Shown: one piece after another, positions 53,971 through 62,376 of the stretch
Layout of the letters: each line of letters opens with the position of its first letter
How positions within the stretch are numbered: position 1 is the stretch's first letter
Origin: Gammaproteobacteria bacterium
GTDB taxonomy: Bacteria; Pseudomonadota; Gammaproteobacteria; Pseudomonadales; Moraxellaceae
Length of the DNA: 64,000 bases
Assembly (NCBI GenBank): GCA_028868515.1
Contig: JAGWUI010000001.1
Location: forward strand, 218,111-282,110
Direction of reading: 5' to 3'
Translations under genes and position numbers: made by a program
Notes under the pieces: generated by a model
Databases searched by the model: none
What the model was told of the DNA's origin: nothing
The model's input: only the letters and a program-made list of their open reading frames with translations

Positions 53971-54226
53971 TTTTATTATTTCCTATATTTAAAAGATTCC
54001 ATGCCTAAACTGTTGCTAATCATTTATTCACTATATCTTTCACTTTCATTGTAAACCTATCAGCAACAATACATCACAAGATGACAAATAAAACAATAAT
54101 AGAAAAGAATCATGCATTGACTCAAACAATTAAACTCTACAAAAACAAGAACAACAATCATGGCTTTTGAGTTCGCGCTATAATCTTCCCAATTTCTAAT
54201 ACAGCAATGATCAAATAGGCATTCAA

Positions 54227-55105
54227 ATGACTCAATCAATCGCATTTATCGGCATGGGCGCTATGGGCTGGCGCATGGCAGCACATTTACCCAAAGCATT
54301 TAACGATATACGTGTTTGGAATCGTACCTTTAGCAAAGCAGAAGCTCACGCCGCTGAATTTGGAACAAAAGCCACGCCGATTGAACAAGCCGTACAAGCC
54401 GATATTATTTTTTCCTGCTTACCTACCAGCGCAGAAGTTGAAGACATTATTGATCGGTATCCACCCAAAAATGGCAGTATCTGGATTGATTGCACTAGCG
54501 GTGAACCAACCTCTGCAAAAAAACTTGCTGAAAAACTCATTGAAAATAACGTCGCTTTCCTTGATGCACCCGTGTCAGGTCAAACCATTGGCGCAGAACG
54601 CGGTACGCTGACAGTCATGGTTGGTGGAGATAAAAATGCGCTTGAGCGCGCGCGGAGTGCAATAGAACCATTTGCTGGATTAATTGAACATGTTGGCGGC
54701 AGTGGCGCTGGGTTTGCGGTAAAAGCAATTAACAATATGCTTCTCGCCGTCAATCTTTGGGCAGTTGCAGAAGGTTTCAGCACGCTCAAAGCACATGGCG
54801 TCAATCTCGAAAATGCCCTCACTTGTATTAACGCTTCCAGTGGACGCAGTCTCGCCTCTGAAAACACTTTCCCTCAGCGCGTTTTGAGTCGTGAATTTCC
54901 GCTGACTTTTGCGCTTAATCTTTTGGCTAAAGATACAGGCATCGCGATTGATCTTGCTCATCAAGCCAAACTTCCCACGCCAATCCTTGCGCTCACACAA
55001 AGCCTTTTCCGCGCAGCAAGTAATAGCTTGCCAGACGACAGTGACTTCTCGGCATCAGTGAAATTATTAGAAAGCTGGACGGGGGTTGTGCTGGAGAAGA
55101 ATTAA
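54227..55105 (+). CDS. 3-hydroxyisobutyrate dehydrogenase-family oxidoreductase
   Basis: A 292-aa NAD(P)-dependent beta-hydroxyacid dehydrogenase. The N-terminal Rossmann motif is IAFIGMGAMGWRMA. The substrate-binding motif is DAPVSGQTIGAERGTL and the catalytic Lys is in GSGAGFAVKAINNMLL. Such enzymes act on 3-hydroxyisobutyrate, tartronate semialdehyde, glyoxylate or related acids; the actual substrate is not known here. Monocistronic. Confidence 0.92.
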   Translation: MTQSIAFIGMGAMGWRMAAHLPKAFNDIRVWNRTFSKAEAHAAEFGTKATPIEQAVQADIIFSCLPTSAEVEDIIDRYPPKNGSIWIDCTSGEPTSAKKLAEKLIENNVAFLDAPVSGQTIGAERGTLTVMVGGDKNALERARSAIEPFAGLIEHVGGSGAGFAVKAINNMLLAVNLWAVAEGFSTLKAHGVNLENALTCINASSGRSLASENTFPQRVLSREFPLTFALNLLAKDTGIAIDLAHQAKLPTPILALTQSLFRAASNSLPDDSDFSASVKLLESWTGVVLEKN

Positions 55106-55206
55106 GTTAATTTAAGAATAGCTTTTGGAAGCTTCGAGTTTTCCTACAAGTTTCAAATGGGAAGATTCTTTACGATGTACCTTACTCGGGTTAACGGTAA
55201 AAAATT

Positions 55207-55683
55207 ATGAAAATATATATAGATAGAATAAAGGTAAATGAGCCTAAACCTATCGGTTGTACGAACATGGACAGTTTTCCAATACATTTTAAATGTGACT
55301 TGTTTAATGGTTGGGCCAGATTTGTTCCAGCAGATGGAAACCCAAAAGCCTACCTTAACCATGAGGTTGAAGTCGAAATTGCACACGAAAGCATAACTGG
55401 TCTGCGCATGAGTATAGATCGACAGCATCAAGTAGTGCCGCTAGCTGAAGCTTTTAGTTATCATGTACGAGGAGAGCTAGATGCGATAAGTTATCATGTA
55501 CGAGGAGAGGTAGATGCGATAAGTTATCATTCTGAACCGAAAGGGAATCGAACAACCTATATCGTTGCAGGCTGTACAACGTTCGCACTAACCTTGGCTG
55601 ATATCGGGAGTTTAAGGCCGAACGAAGGTGAAATCGTAGAATTTGATGTTCACGGTCTTTCACTTTGGGATGAGTTGCTTTAG
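55207..55683 (+). CDS. uncharacterised protein with tandem duplication
   Basis: A 158-aa soluble protein without a recognised family. Beta-rich segments surround a 33-bp in-frame tandem duplication that encodes SYHVRGELDAI then SYHVRGEVDAI then SYH. The DNA copies differ at one base, so the duplication is recent. The C-terminus (FDVHGLSLWDELL) is acidic. No clear Shine-Dalgarno; promoter not evident. Confidence 0.7.
   Translation: MKIYIDRIKVNEPKPIGCTNMDSFPIHFKCDLFNGWARFVPADGNPKAYLNHEVEVEIAHESITGLRMSIDRQHQVVPLAEAFSYHVRGELDAISYHVRGEVDAISYHSEPKGNRTTYIVAGCTTFALTLADIGSLRPNEGEIVEFDVHGLSLWDELL
55456..55530 (+). repeat. 33-bp tandem duplication inside a gene
   Basis: Unit 1 at 55456-55488 and unit 2 at 55489-55521 differ at one position; a partial third unit (AGTTATCAT) is at 55522-55530. 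The period is a multiple of three so the frame is kept. Confidence 0.92.
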
Positions 55684-55788
55684 CTCGGTGAAGTGCAATA
55701 TGCCTAAACACATTACACCCTACGCTTAACTTATTAATGCTTTTGCTTTGAAGTCTTCCCCTTGAAGAGGAAGGAGATAAGAAAGAAA

Positions 55789-56343
55789 TTAATTCCTCAC
55801 AGCCTCTCTATGCAGCACAAAAAAATAAGGCTGCTTCATATGCGGCAAATCCATGATTCCTAATAATGTATTTTCATCCACTTTGCGAAAAACATCATTG
55901 ATCGGTAAGCCGTTATAAATCATCGTCGCAGAAACCTTGCCACGATACTTAGTCATCCGCATTCTGGCTTTGTATTTATGAGTTTTAATCAGAGGAATAA
56001 TGGCCTTAAAGCAACTTCCCGCAAAGTCGGACTTTGGTGGTGGAAAATCAGCGATCAGCATCCATAACGGAATACGCTCTGGATTCACGCGAACAATTCG
56101 ATTTCCATGCTTAAAAAGCATCGGATCCACATGATCCGCATCCTTAAACTCTTTGCCATACCAACCATACGCTTCCAATATGCCATCCATACGATGATGC
56201 GTCGGAAAACCTGATCCATGCCAACGACCTAACATAAAATCAAGCTCAACAACGTCTAATTGGTCATATAGCGCTAATGCTTCATCTGTGCTTAAAATTC
56301 CTTTTTTCACCGCATTATGGAATGTATCAATCGCTTTGGTCAT
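55789..56343 (-). CDS. DUF4334/GXWXG domain protein
   Basis: A 184-aa protein. The N-terminal GXWXG motif is seen as LGRWHGSGF, with a DUF4334 domain after it (YNGLPINDVFRKVDENTLLGI split over about residues 140-165). The family is found next to oxidoreductases in actinobacteria and proteobacteria; function unknown. ATG 56343 is chosen: GAGAG lies just upstream and it starts 10 bp after the monooxygenase stop. A longer frame to 56361 would overlap that gene. Last gene of the SDR-monooxygenase operon. Confidence 0.85.
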   Translation of the reverse strand: MTKAIDTFHNAVKKGILSTDEALALYDQLDVVELDFMLGRWHGSGFPTHHRMDGILEAYGWYGKEFKDADHVDPMLFKHGNRIVRVNPERIPLWMLIADFPPPKSDFAGSCFKAIIPLIKTHKYKARMRMTKYRGKVSATMIYNGLPINDVFRKVDENTLLGIMDLPHMKQPYFFVLHREAVRN

Positions 56344-56353
56344 ATGTTGTCTC

Positions 56354-57901
56354 TCAAGCATTCACGAGATATTCATTGAGATTAAAATGACTCAATTGTC
56401 TACGCATTTCAAAAGTTGTCCACGGCCAGAGTGTACTGTTTCGACCATTTACATCGATAAAATAACTACTACATCCGCCAGTATTCCAGACCGAATCTTT
56501 AAGGGCATCTTGTACGATAATATTGAAGCTCTCCTGTCGCTGCGGGTCGACTTCAATCGTGGTAATCTGCTGTGCATCGACTTGTTTCAACGCATCAATA
56601 ATATAGTTCAACTGTGCTTCGATAATAATCAGCGCCGAAGAACTGACCGCCAAATTCGGACCAAACATCAAGAACGCATTTGGGCAACCTGCTGTCATCG
56701 TGCCCATATAACCAATCGGACTACCCTGCCAAACATCTGCCAATGAACGCCCGCCTCGACCATAAATATGCTTCAACATCGACGGCTGACTAATCTCAAA
56801 TCCTGTACCATAAATAATGGCATCCACTTCATGTTGACTGCCATCACTAGCCGTGATCACGTTTCCTTGTATTTCTTTAACACCACTACGAACAACGTCA
56901 ACATTTGACTGAGTCAACGCTGGATACCAATTATTAGATTGCAAAATACGCTTACAACCAATAATAAAATCAGGCATTAACTTCTCGCGTAACACGGGAT
57001 CTTTCACAGTTCGTTTAAGATTAAATAACGCCAATCGTTGTATCTGCTTCATCAATTGAGGATGCTGCATACTGCCATTCAACGCCTCAAAAACACCATA
57101 AATCCCGCCACGCATCACCTGCTGCGTCAGTGGCAACAGCTTAAAGATCGCTTGTGCAGCAGTTGGAAGTGGCTGATCCATCTTAGGCAAAATCCACTGC
57201 GGAGTGCGTTGGATTAAAGTCAATTTAGCAACTTTCGGCTGAATCTGCGGCACAAACTGAATTGCTGATGCACCCGTTCCAATCACTGCGACACGCTTGC
57301 CTTGTAAATCATAATCATGATTCCAGCGCGCTGAATGGAATGTTTCGCCTGTAAATGTATCCAAACCCTTGATCTTCGGATAAACAGGTTCGTGCATTGG
57401 ACCACAAGCACCGAGAATAAATCGCGCATGATAAACACCTGCATTCGTCTCAACGATCCAATGTTTCGCGTCATCATCCCAACGTGAATCAAGCATTTCA
57501 CGATTGAGTTGAATATATTGCATCACACCAAAACGCTGCGCAGTATCCTGCAAATAAGCCTTAATCTCCGCCTGTTCCGCAAATACTCGACTCCATTTTG
57601 GATTCGGTGCAAAAGAATACGAATACAATGCTGATGGCACGTCGCACGCACAACCAGGATAAGTATTTTCGCGCCAAACACCACCAATCTCACTCGCCTT
57701 TTCCAGCACAATAAAATCAGTGATTCCTGCTTCTTTAAAACGAATTGCAGCGCCAATTCCTGCAAACCCCGCACCAAGAATTGCGATATTTACCTTTTGA
57801 GCAGGTGCTTTTGGAGTAGATCCTTTTTCTGCTGTTTTACGGACAGCAGGTTTTCTTGTAGAAGGCTGTCTAGTCGGCGATTTCTTTGCTGGTTCAGTCA
57901 T
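56354..57901 (-). CDS. flavin-containing monooxygenase, Baeyer-Villiger type
   Basis: A 515-aa FAD/NADPH enzyme. The first 38 residues are a Lys/Pro/Thr/Ala-rich tail, unusual for the family. The FAD motif GAGFAG is at about 43-48, followed by the EKASEIGGVW(R)ENTYPGCACD region. The Baeyer-Villiger fingerprint is seen in FTGETFHSARWNHD (FxGxxxHxxxW) and the NADPH motif in VIGTGASAIQF. Substrate unknown; ketones, steroids or long-chain compounds are possible. It lies 18 bp after the SDR gene. Confidence 0.92.
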   Translation of the reverse strand: MTEPAKKSPTRQPSTRKPAVRKTAEKGSTPKAPAQKVNIAILGAGFAGIGAAIRFKEAGITDFIVLEKASEIGGVWRENTYPGCACDVPSALYSYSFAPNPKWSRVFAEQAEIKAYLQDTAQRFGVMQYIQLNREMLDSRWDDDAKHWIVETNAGVYHARFILGACGPMHEPVYPKIKGLDTFTGETFHSARWNHDYDLQGKRVAVIGTGASAIQFVPQIQPKVAKLTLIQRTPQWILPKMDQPLPTAAQAIFKLLPLTQQVMRGGIYGVFEALNGSMQHPQLMKQIQRLALFNLKRTVKDPVLREKLMPDFIIGCKRILQSNNWYPALTQSNVDVVRSGVKEIQGNVITASDGSQHEVDAIIYGTGFEISQPSMLKHIYGRGGRSLADVWQGSPIGYMGTMTAGCPNAFLMFGPNLAVSSSALIIIEAQLNYIIDALKQVDAQQITTIEVDPQRQESFNIIVQDALKDSVWNTGGCSSYFIDVNGRNSTLWPWTTFEMRRQLSHFNLNEYLVNA

Positions 57902-57919
57902 TCTTTAATTACCTATTTC

Positions 57920-58771
57920 TCAATGTTCAGTTGTTGCTGGATGATCTGCGAGTTGATTCACTCGATCTTCATAACCTTTTCGCGCGCTACGATCTAAACT
58001 GGTTAGCACTATATTATCTTTCATTAAACGTCTTAGGGGACGAATTAACCAACTCGGGGTTACTCCATAGGCAGTCGCAACAGTGGATAAATATTGCGGC
58101 ACTGCAACTTCAGCCAAATTCTCACGAACAGCCATCATAATGGCATAAGCAACATCTTCTGGGCTAACAGTCGGAATTGAAGCCTTGCCTGTGCCACTTG
58201 AAAGCTCCGTAGAAACTTTTGATGGCATCACAACCGAAACTCCAATCGGCGTATCTCGCAATTCTTCACGCATCGAACTCGTCAAACCAATCACAGCAAA
58301 CTTCGTTGCACAGTAAACACTTGCCCCAGGAATTGGAAAACGTCCTGCGAGTGATGCAACATTGACGATATGCCCATGTTGACGTGCCTGCATCTTTGGC
58401 AGAACCGCTTTCATCCCATGAATTACACCACGCAAGTTAATATCAATCTGTGCATCGCTGATTGCCGCAGACTCATCCACAAATGCACCCATCGGCATAA
58501 TGCCTGCATTGTTCACCAGAATATCGACTGCGCCTAATACAGCTTCAGTCTGCTGAATAAAATCAACAAATGATTGCTGGGAACGCACATCCAAGTAACC
58601 ACCAAAGCCATTGATTTGACTTGCTGCTGTCTTTGCCAGCTCCGCATCAATGTCACCAATGGCAACTCTGGCCCCTGCTCGTGCAAATGCTTTTGCTGTA
58701 GCAAGGCCAATTCCGCGGCCACCACCACTGATCACCACTACCCGACCTGCAAACTGCTGCTGCGTTTTCAT
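57920..58771 (-). CDS. short-chain dehydrogenase/reductase
   Basis: A 283-aa classical SDR. The cofactor motif is SGGGRGIGLA, followed by GDIDAELA (acidic residue suggesting NAD(H)), NNAGIMPMG, and the catalytic YCATKFA. The frame is open to 58837 but MKTQQQFAGRVVVISGGG is the sensible start. It heads the SDR-monooxygenase-DUF4334 operon and likely makes or consumes the ketone used by the monooxygenase. The promoter contains a palindrome. Confidence 0.92.
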   Translation of the reverse strand: MKTQQQFAGRVVVISGGGRGIGLATAKAFARAGARVAIGDIDAELAKTAASQINGFGGYLDVRSQQSFVDFIQQTEAVLGAVDILVNNAGIMPMGAFVDESAAISDAQIDINLRGVIHGMKAVLPKMQARQHGHIVNVASLAGRFPIPGASVYCATKFAVIGLTSSMREELRDTPIGVSVVMPSKVSTELSSGTGKASIPTVSPEDVAYAIMMAVRENLAEVAVPQYLSTVATAYGVTPSWLIRPLRRLMKDNIVLTSLDRSARKGYEDRVNQLADHPATTEH

Positions 58772-58802
58772 TGCGCATCTCGAGAATCGTTTCGATGCAC
58801 AA

Positions 58803-58859
58803 ATGTTACACATACGGACTCGTATGTCAATTGACATTAACGATCAAACTCACGATAAA
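58803..58859. promoter_or_regulatory. divergent promoters with TetR-type operator
   Basis: The palindrome ACATACG-GACT-CGTATGT (58810-58827) fills the spacer of a minus-strand promoter (TTGACA, complement of 58825-58830; 16 bp; TAACAT, complement of 58803-58808) that drives the SDR operon. On the plus strand, TTGACA (58831-58836), 17 bp and GATAAA (58854-58859) would drive tetR. The two -35 boxes together make the palindrome TGTCAATTGACA (58825-58836). Confidence 0.75.
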
Positions 58860-59054
58860 AAGTGCCAATAAACAACCAATTTCCATGATAATGAATCACT
58901 TATATATGGCAAATAAAACCAAAAAATCGTTCAAATTTAAAAAACTTCAAGACATAAACCTAAAATAAAGACCTAAGCACATGGAATCTGTACAATCAAA
59001 TCATCGTTATCGGAATTGAAATCAAAATTTAATTTTTCTCAAAATGATGGCTCT

Positions 59055-59699
59055 ATGTTGAACAAATCCACAAATCATAGCTCTGATGAGCAAGGACAAA
59101 CAGTAACCAATAAACGTAGCCTTGCCAAACAAGCTAGTCGCACTGCTATCTTGAATTCAGCAGAAACTCTGTTTGGGCTACATGGTTTGGATGGCTCAAG
59201 TCTGGATGACATTTGCGCACATGCAGGTTATACGCGTGGTGCGTTCTATGGGCATTTTAAAGATCGCGATGATTTAATTGCTGCGGTGATGGCAAATATG
59301 CGTCATCGAACATTGGATGCACTGACGCTTGGTTCTCCTGATGAGGACATTCCGACTTTGATTATGCGTTTTATTTCGGCTATGTCTTCAGGCGTATATC
59401 CTTTTACCCGTCACGGCGGAATCCGACCATATCAATTGCTCGATGCATGCGCACGCTCGCCTGCAATTCAAGCCGAATATGTCGAATCCATCAATGAAAG
59501 TTTTAGACGCTTGGATGTCATTATCAAAAGTAATCAATCGCGCCAACAATTACGCGACGATATTCCTGCGGAATCATTAAGTCGTTTATGTGTCGCGATG
59601 GTGATTGGTATTCATACACTTTACGATCTGGAAGTGCCACTGGATTTATTGGGTGATATGCAGACGATGTTTAAACTGGTATCACCAAATCAGACGTAA
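59055..59699 (+). CDS. TetR family transcriptional regulator
   Basis: A 214-aa regulator. The helix-turn-helix is visible at about residues 45-75 (SSLDDICAHAGYTRGAFYGH). The preceding 30 residues are a polar tail. The ligand domain includes a TetR_C-like region. ATG 59055 is used; the frame is open from a TTG at 59016. It is divergent from the SDR operon and likely represses it through the palindrome at 58810-58827. Confidence 0.92.
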   Translation: MLNKSTNHSSDEQGQTVTNKRSLAKQASRTAILNSAETLFGLHGLDGSSLDDICAHAGYTRGAFYGHFKDRDDLIAAVMANMRHRTLDALTLGSPDEDIPTLIMRFISAMSSGVYPFTRHGGIRPYQLLDACARSPAIQAEYVESINESFRRLDVIIKSNQSRQQLRDDIPAESLSRLCVAMVIGIHTLYDLEVPLDLLGDMQTMFKLVSPNQT

Positions 59700-59715
59700 A
59701 TGACAAGCATTGAAT

Positions 59716-59845
59716 TATAGCTATTCCAGCAAATAATTATACAACTGCATAGTACATTGAGCGGAGTCGAAATGTACGGTATCTGATCCCGTCACTTCGA
59801 CTCCGCTCAGTGGACTCTGTTTCTTTATTTATTGGAATAGCTATA
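59716..59845 (+). repeat. palindromic dispersed repeat, copy D (full length)
   Basis: A 130-bp element with perfect 13-bp terminal inverted repeats TATAGCTATTCCA and TGGAATAGCTATA. Two inner hairpins, one with core ACATTGAGCGGAGTCGAAAT and the other with CACTTCGACTCCGCTCAGTG, are in inverted order. It is in the opposite orientation to copy A. It lies between convergent tetR and the DUF4105 gene. Confidence 0.88.
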
Positions 59846-59852
59846 AATGCTT

Positions 59853-61685
59853 TTACCAAAAATACTGATACATCAATGCATTATTTTGGCGTGATAATAA
59901 TAATCTTAAATCAGTATTCTTTGTCATCCGATACTTAAACTCAAAGCGCGTATCATGCGCTAAACCTTGACGATATCGCTCTTGTACATACTCTTTCAGT
60001 GTAAAACCTAGTCGCTCTCGTTGATAAACTAGCCCCATTTCACCCACTGCATCAACCATTGCATGACTATCATTCAATTCTGCACCTAACACACCATATC
60101 CCGTTAAATTTGAACTAAAGTCATAACCCACGCCCCAGCCACCTTGCGCATAAGGACGATGCAATTCACCCGTAAAAAGATCTTGTTTAGCACCTAAATT
60201 AAATGACCAAGAAAACTTCCTTTCTCCTGCAAGCGGCTGAGTAATATCTTCAATTTTTAGAATATGAATAAAATCAGCTGACTGTAACTCTAGTTTATGC
60301 TGTCTATATATCCATGAAAAATCGAGCATTTTAAACTCATCATGACCACTACTATCTGCTGTCAGTAAGTTCTTATCATATAAAGTAAAGCCCAGATAAC
60401 CTTGATCCCGACCGACACCAATATCCACCTTACTCGGCTTCTCTCCCAATGCAGGCGATGCGCGAGGCGGTATTAACACTTGATCTTCGTCACTGACAGG
60501 AAGTTGAAAACGCAGACGAATTAACTGTTTCTTTTGAGCTTCATATTGAGCTGCTGCATTCTCGTTTTTATTTTCGGTTTGCTTAAAGTTCAAGTAAGCA
60601 ATTAGAAAATCTAAGGCCTGAGTCTGATCCTCTGCGGTTAACGCATTAATTAAACTCAAATCACCTGTACGAATATACTGATTGATACCTTGCTGCAGTG
60701 GCTGAGACATTTTTGAAAATGTCACATACAGTTGTTTCTGATCTGACGGTAAATATTCAACATTTTTAATAAAATCTGGATGCGTCTTGCGATATTCTTC
60801 GAGTTGATGAAACACATATTCAGGCGAATACCAAGGTGTGACTCGATGTGTAATATCAATATCAGAAATCAGCTCTAATAACTCACCTGTCCGATACGCA
60901 CAATTTTGTTTAATAAAATAATAATCCAAAAAATGCGATTTCATTTCAGCCAAGTGATAAATCAATAATGCTCTTTGCTCATCCGTTAAATTCAGCGTAT
61001 AAACCCACATATCACGCTGTTCATTTTTGGCATACATCGTATCTTGTTTGAAGAATTTGGTATTTGCGAAGCCCGCTGGATATCGTCCTAAGAATCCTTT
61101 AATCACATATTCAACACTATTTTGTTCAGGAGGAATCACTGCACCATAATTATATGCACTGTCCAATAAATTTTGTTTTTCACCCTCATCACCAATGGTA
61201 ATCAGTACATGTCCAAAAGAAGAAACTGGATTTTTTAAATAACCACTGACTAATAAGAAACGAACATCTTGATTGACACTCGGCAAATTTTTACAAGTCG
61301 CTAAAAGATCACGCGGTAAACCTGTTAACTTACCGCTTAACCAATAATAACGCGCTGGGTACTGACAAATTAGCTTGGGATCATGCTCAAAGGCATCTAG
61401 TGTGGCGTCTAATTCTTGTTGTGGCGTAATGCTATTCAGATGCTTGGCAGTCAAATCACTCAAATAAAATTTAGGCGTGATGACTTCTGCATGTTGTCTA
61501 AAAAAAAGTAATTTATGCCAAACGGGATCGTTTGCTAGATTTAGCTGAGTTGCTTGTTGTTTGGGTGATGACGAGAGAGTGTCATGAGAATCTGAAACGA
61601 CGAAATCTGCTTGCGCAAAAGCATGCGACAAGCAGATCGACAAGATGCCAGTGTAAAAAAAACTACGATAACAGTGTCCTAGCAT
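59853..61685 (-). CDS. DUF4105 (Lnb N-terminal periplasmic) domain protein
   Basis: A 610-aa exported protein with signal peptide (MLGHCYRSFFYTGILSICLS, cleavage near AFA-QA). The DUF4105/Lnb domain covers roughly residues 130-330, with SSFGHVLITIGDE and FIKQNCAYRTGELLELI as its conserved pieces (His and Cys suggest a peptidase-like site, related to Bifidobacterium lacto-N-biosidase chaperone). The C-terminal 170 residues are beta-rich with aromatic alternation and end in YQYFW, suggesting an outer-membrane barrel. It lies 21 bp after a DUF3015 gene. Confidence 0.85.
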   Translation of the reverse strand: MLGHCYRSFFYTGILSICLSHAFAQADFVVSDSHDTLSSSPKQQATQLNLANDPVWHKLLFFRQHAEVITPKFYLSDLTAKHLNSITPQQELDATLDAFEHDPKLICQYPARYYWLSGKLTGLPRDLLATCKNLPSVNQDVRFLLVSGYLKNPVSSFGHVLITIGDEGEKQNLLDSAYNYGAVIPPEQNSVEYVIKGFLGRYPAGFANTKFFKQDTMYAKNEQRDMWVYTLNLTDEQRALLIYHLAEMKSHFLDYYFIKQNCAYRTGELLELISDIDITHRVTPWYSPEYVFHQLEEYRKTHPDFIKNVEYLPSDQKQLYVTFSKMSQPLQQGINQYIRTGDLSLINALTAEDQTQALDFLIAYLNFKQTENKNENAAAQYEAQKKQLIRLRFQLPVSDEDQVLIPPRASPALGEKPSKVDIGVGRDQGYLGFTLYDKNLLTADSSGHDEFKMLDFSWIYRQHKLELQSADFIHILKIEDITQPLAGERKFSWSFNLGAKQDLFTGELHRPYAQGGWGVGYDFSSNLTGYGVLGAELNDSHAMVDAVGEMGLVYQRERLGFTLKEYVQERYRQGLAHDTRFEFKYRMTKNTDLRLLLSRQNNALMYQYFW

Positions 61686-61706
61686 CTGATGAATTGACGT
61701 TGAATA

Positions 61707-62195
61707 TCAACCTACAGAGCAACTCGCAGCATCCATATTGTCATTAACAATATTAAATAACTGCTGGCTATTATCTGCTACTGCATCTTTTTGATAGCTT
61801 GGACTTAACACATAGCGCGCATAATCTGAGCGTAAATGACTGCTTGCCGCTGGACATGCCATCAAGTGATTTAATGCCATGAGATGCTCACCGCGACCAC
61901 TGGCGAGATCCTGCTCAATGGATGGGAAGTTTTCTTTGATATATACAGCACGAGCAGCGAGTTGCCCACCACAAACTTGTGGAGACAATACATCTGAAAG
62001 TACCGCAGTAACACCAAAGGTTGTAATAAAGTTGGCAACCGTCGCAACAACTGGACTAATTTTTCCAAAAATTATTCCACCGAAGCCACATTGTGTATAC
62101 ATATGCTCAAGGCTATAGGTTCTTGCTTGTGCAGGTGCTGTGACAGTCAATGCTGCAACAGACAAAGCAACGATGGCGAAAGATTTCTTTAACAT
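61707..62195 (-). CDS. DUF3015 family exported protein
   Basis: A 162-aa protein with signal peptide (MLKKSFAIVALSVAALTVTA, cleavage near AQA-RT). The mature part starts with a Cys-containing segment (MYTQCGFGGIIFGK), which is the DUF3015 pattern, and has further cysteines at CGG, ACPAA and SCSVG. Family function unknown. GGAGAA precedes ATG 62195. It heads a two-gene unit with the DUF4105 gene, a pairing I have seen described in Acinetobacter/Pseudomonas genomes. Confidence 0.85.
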   Translation of the reverse strand: MLKKSFAIVALSVAALTVTAPAQARTYSLEHMYTQCGFGGIIFGKISPVVATVANFITTFGVTAVLSDVLSPQVCGGQLAARAVYIKENFPSIEQDLASGRGEHLMALNHLMACPAASSHLRSDYARYVLSPSYQKDAVADNSQQLFNIVNDNMDAASCSVG

Positions 62196-62336
62196 TCGAA
62201 TTCTCCATTTCACTAGGTTTTTAGTACTAGGTTTACAAACTAGCTCACATGATGATCGTACAACTTATGGATCGATAGTGGTACATATAATAGGTCAATA
62301 TCCCATTTCTTTACATTAACATTACTAATAAAAACA

Positions 62337-62376
62337 AAAAAGTGGGCTTAGATTGAATCTCTTAATTCACTAGCCC
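62337..62376 (-). terminator. terminator overlapping the GNAT gene end
   Basis: On the minus strand, GGGCT pairs with AGCCC and the inner TGAAT with ATTCA, followed by a run of six T after AC. The stem includes the last codons of the acetyltransferase. Confidence 0.6.

Noticed and set aside
56288..56746. Plus-strand 152-codon frame opposite the monooxygenase 3' end
   Set aside because: Lies antisense across two good genes; Cys/Ile/Thr-rich composition typical of a reverse-frame artefact.
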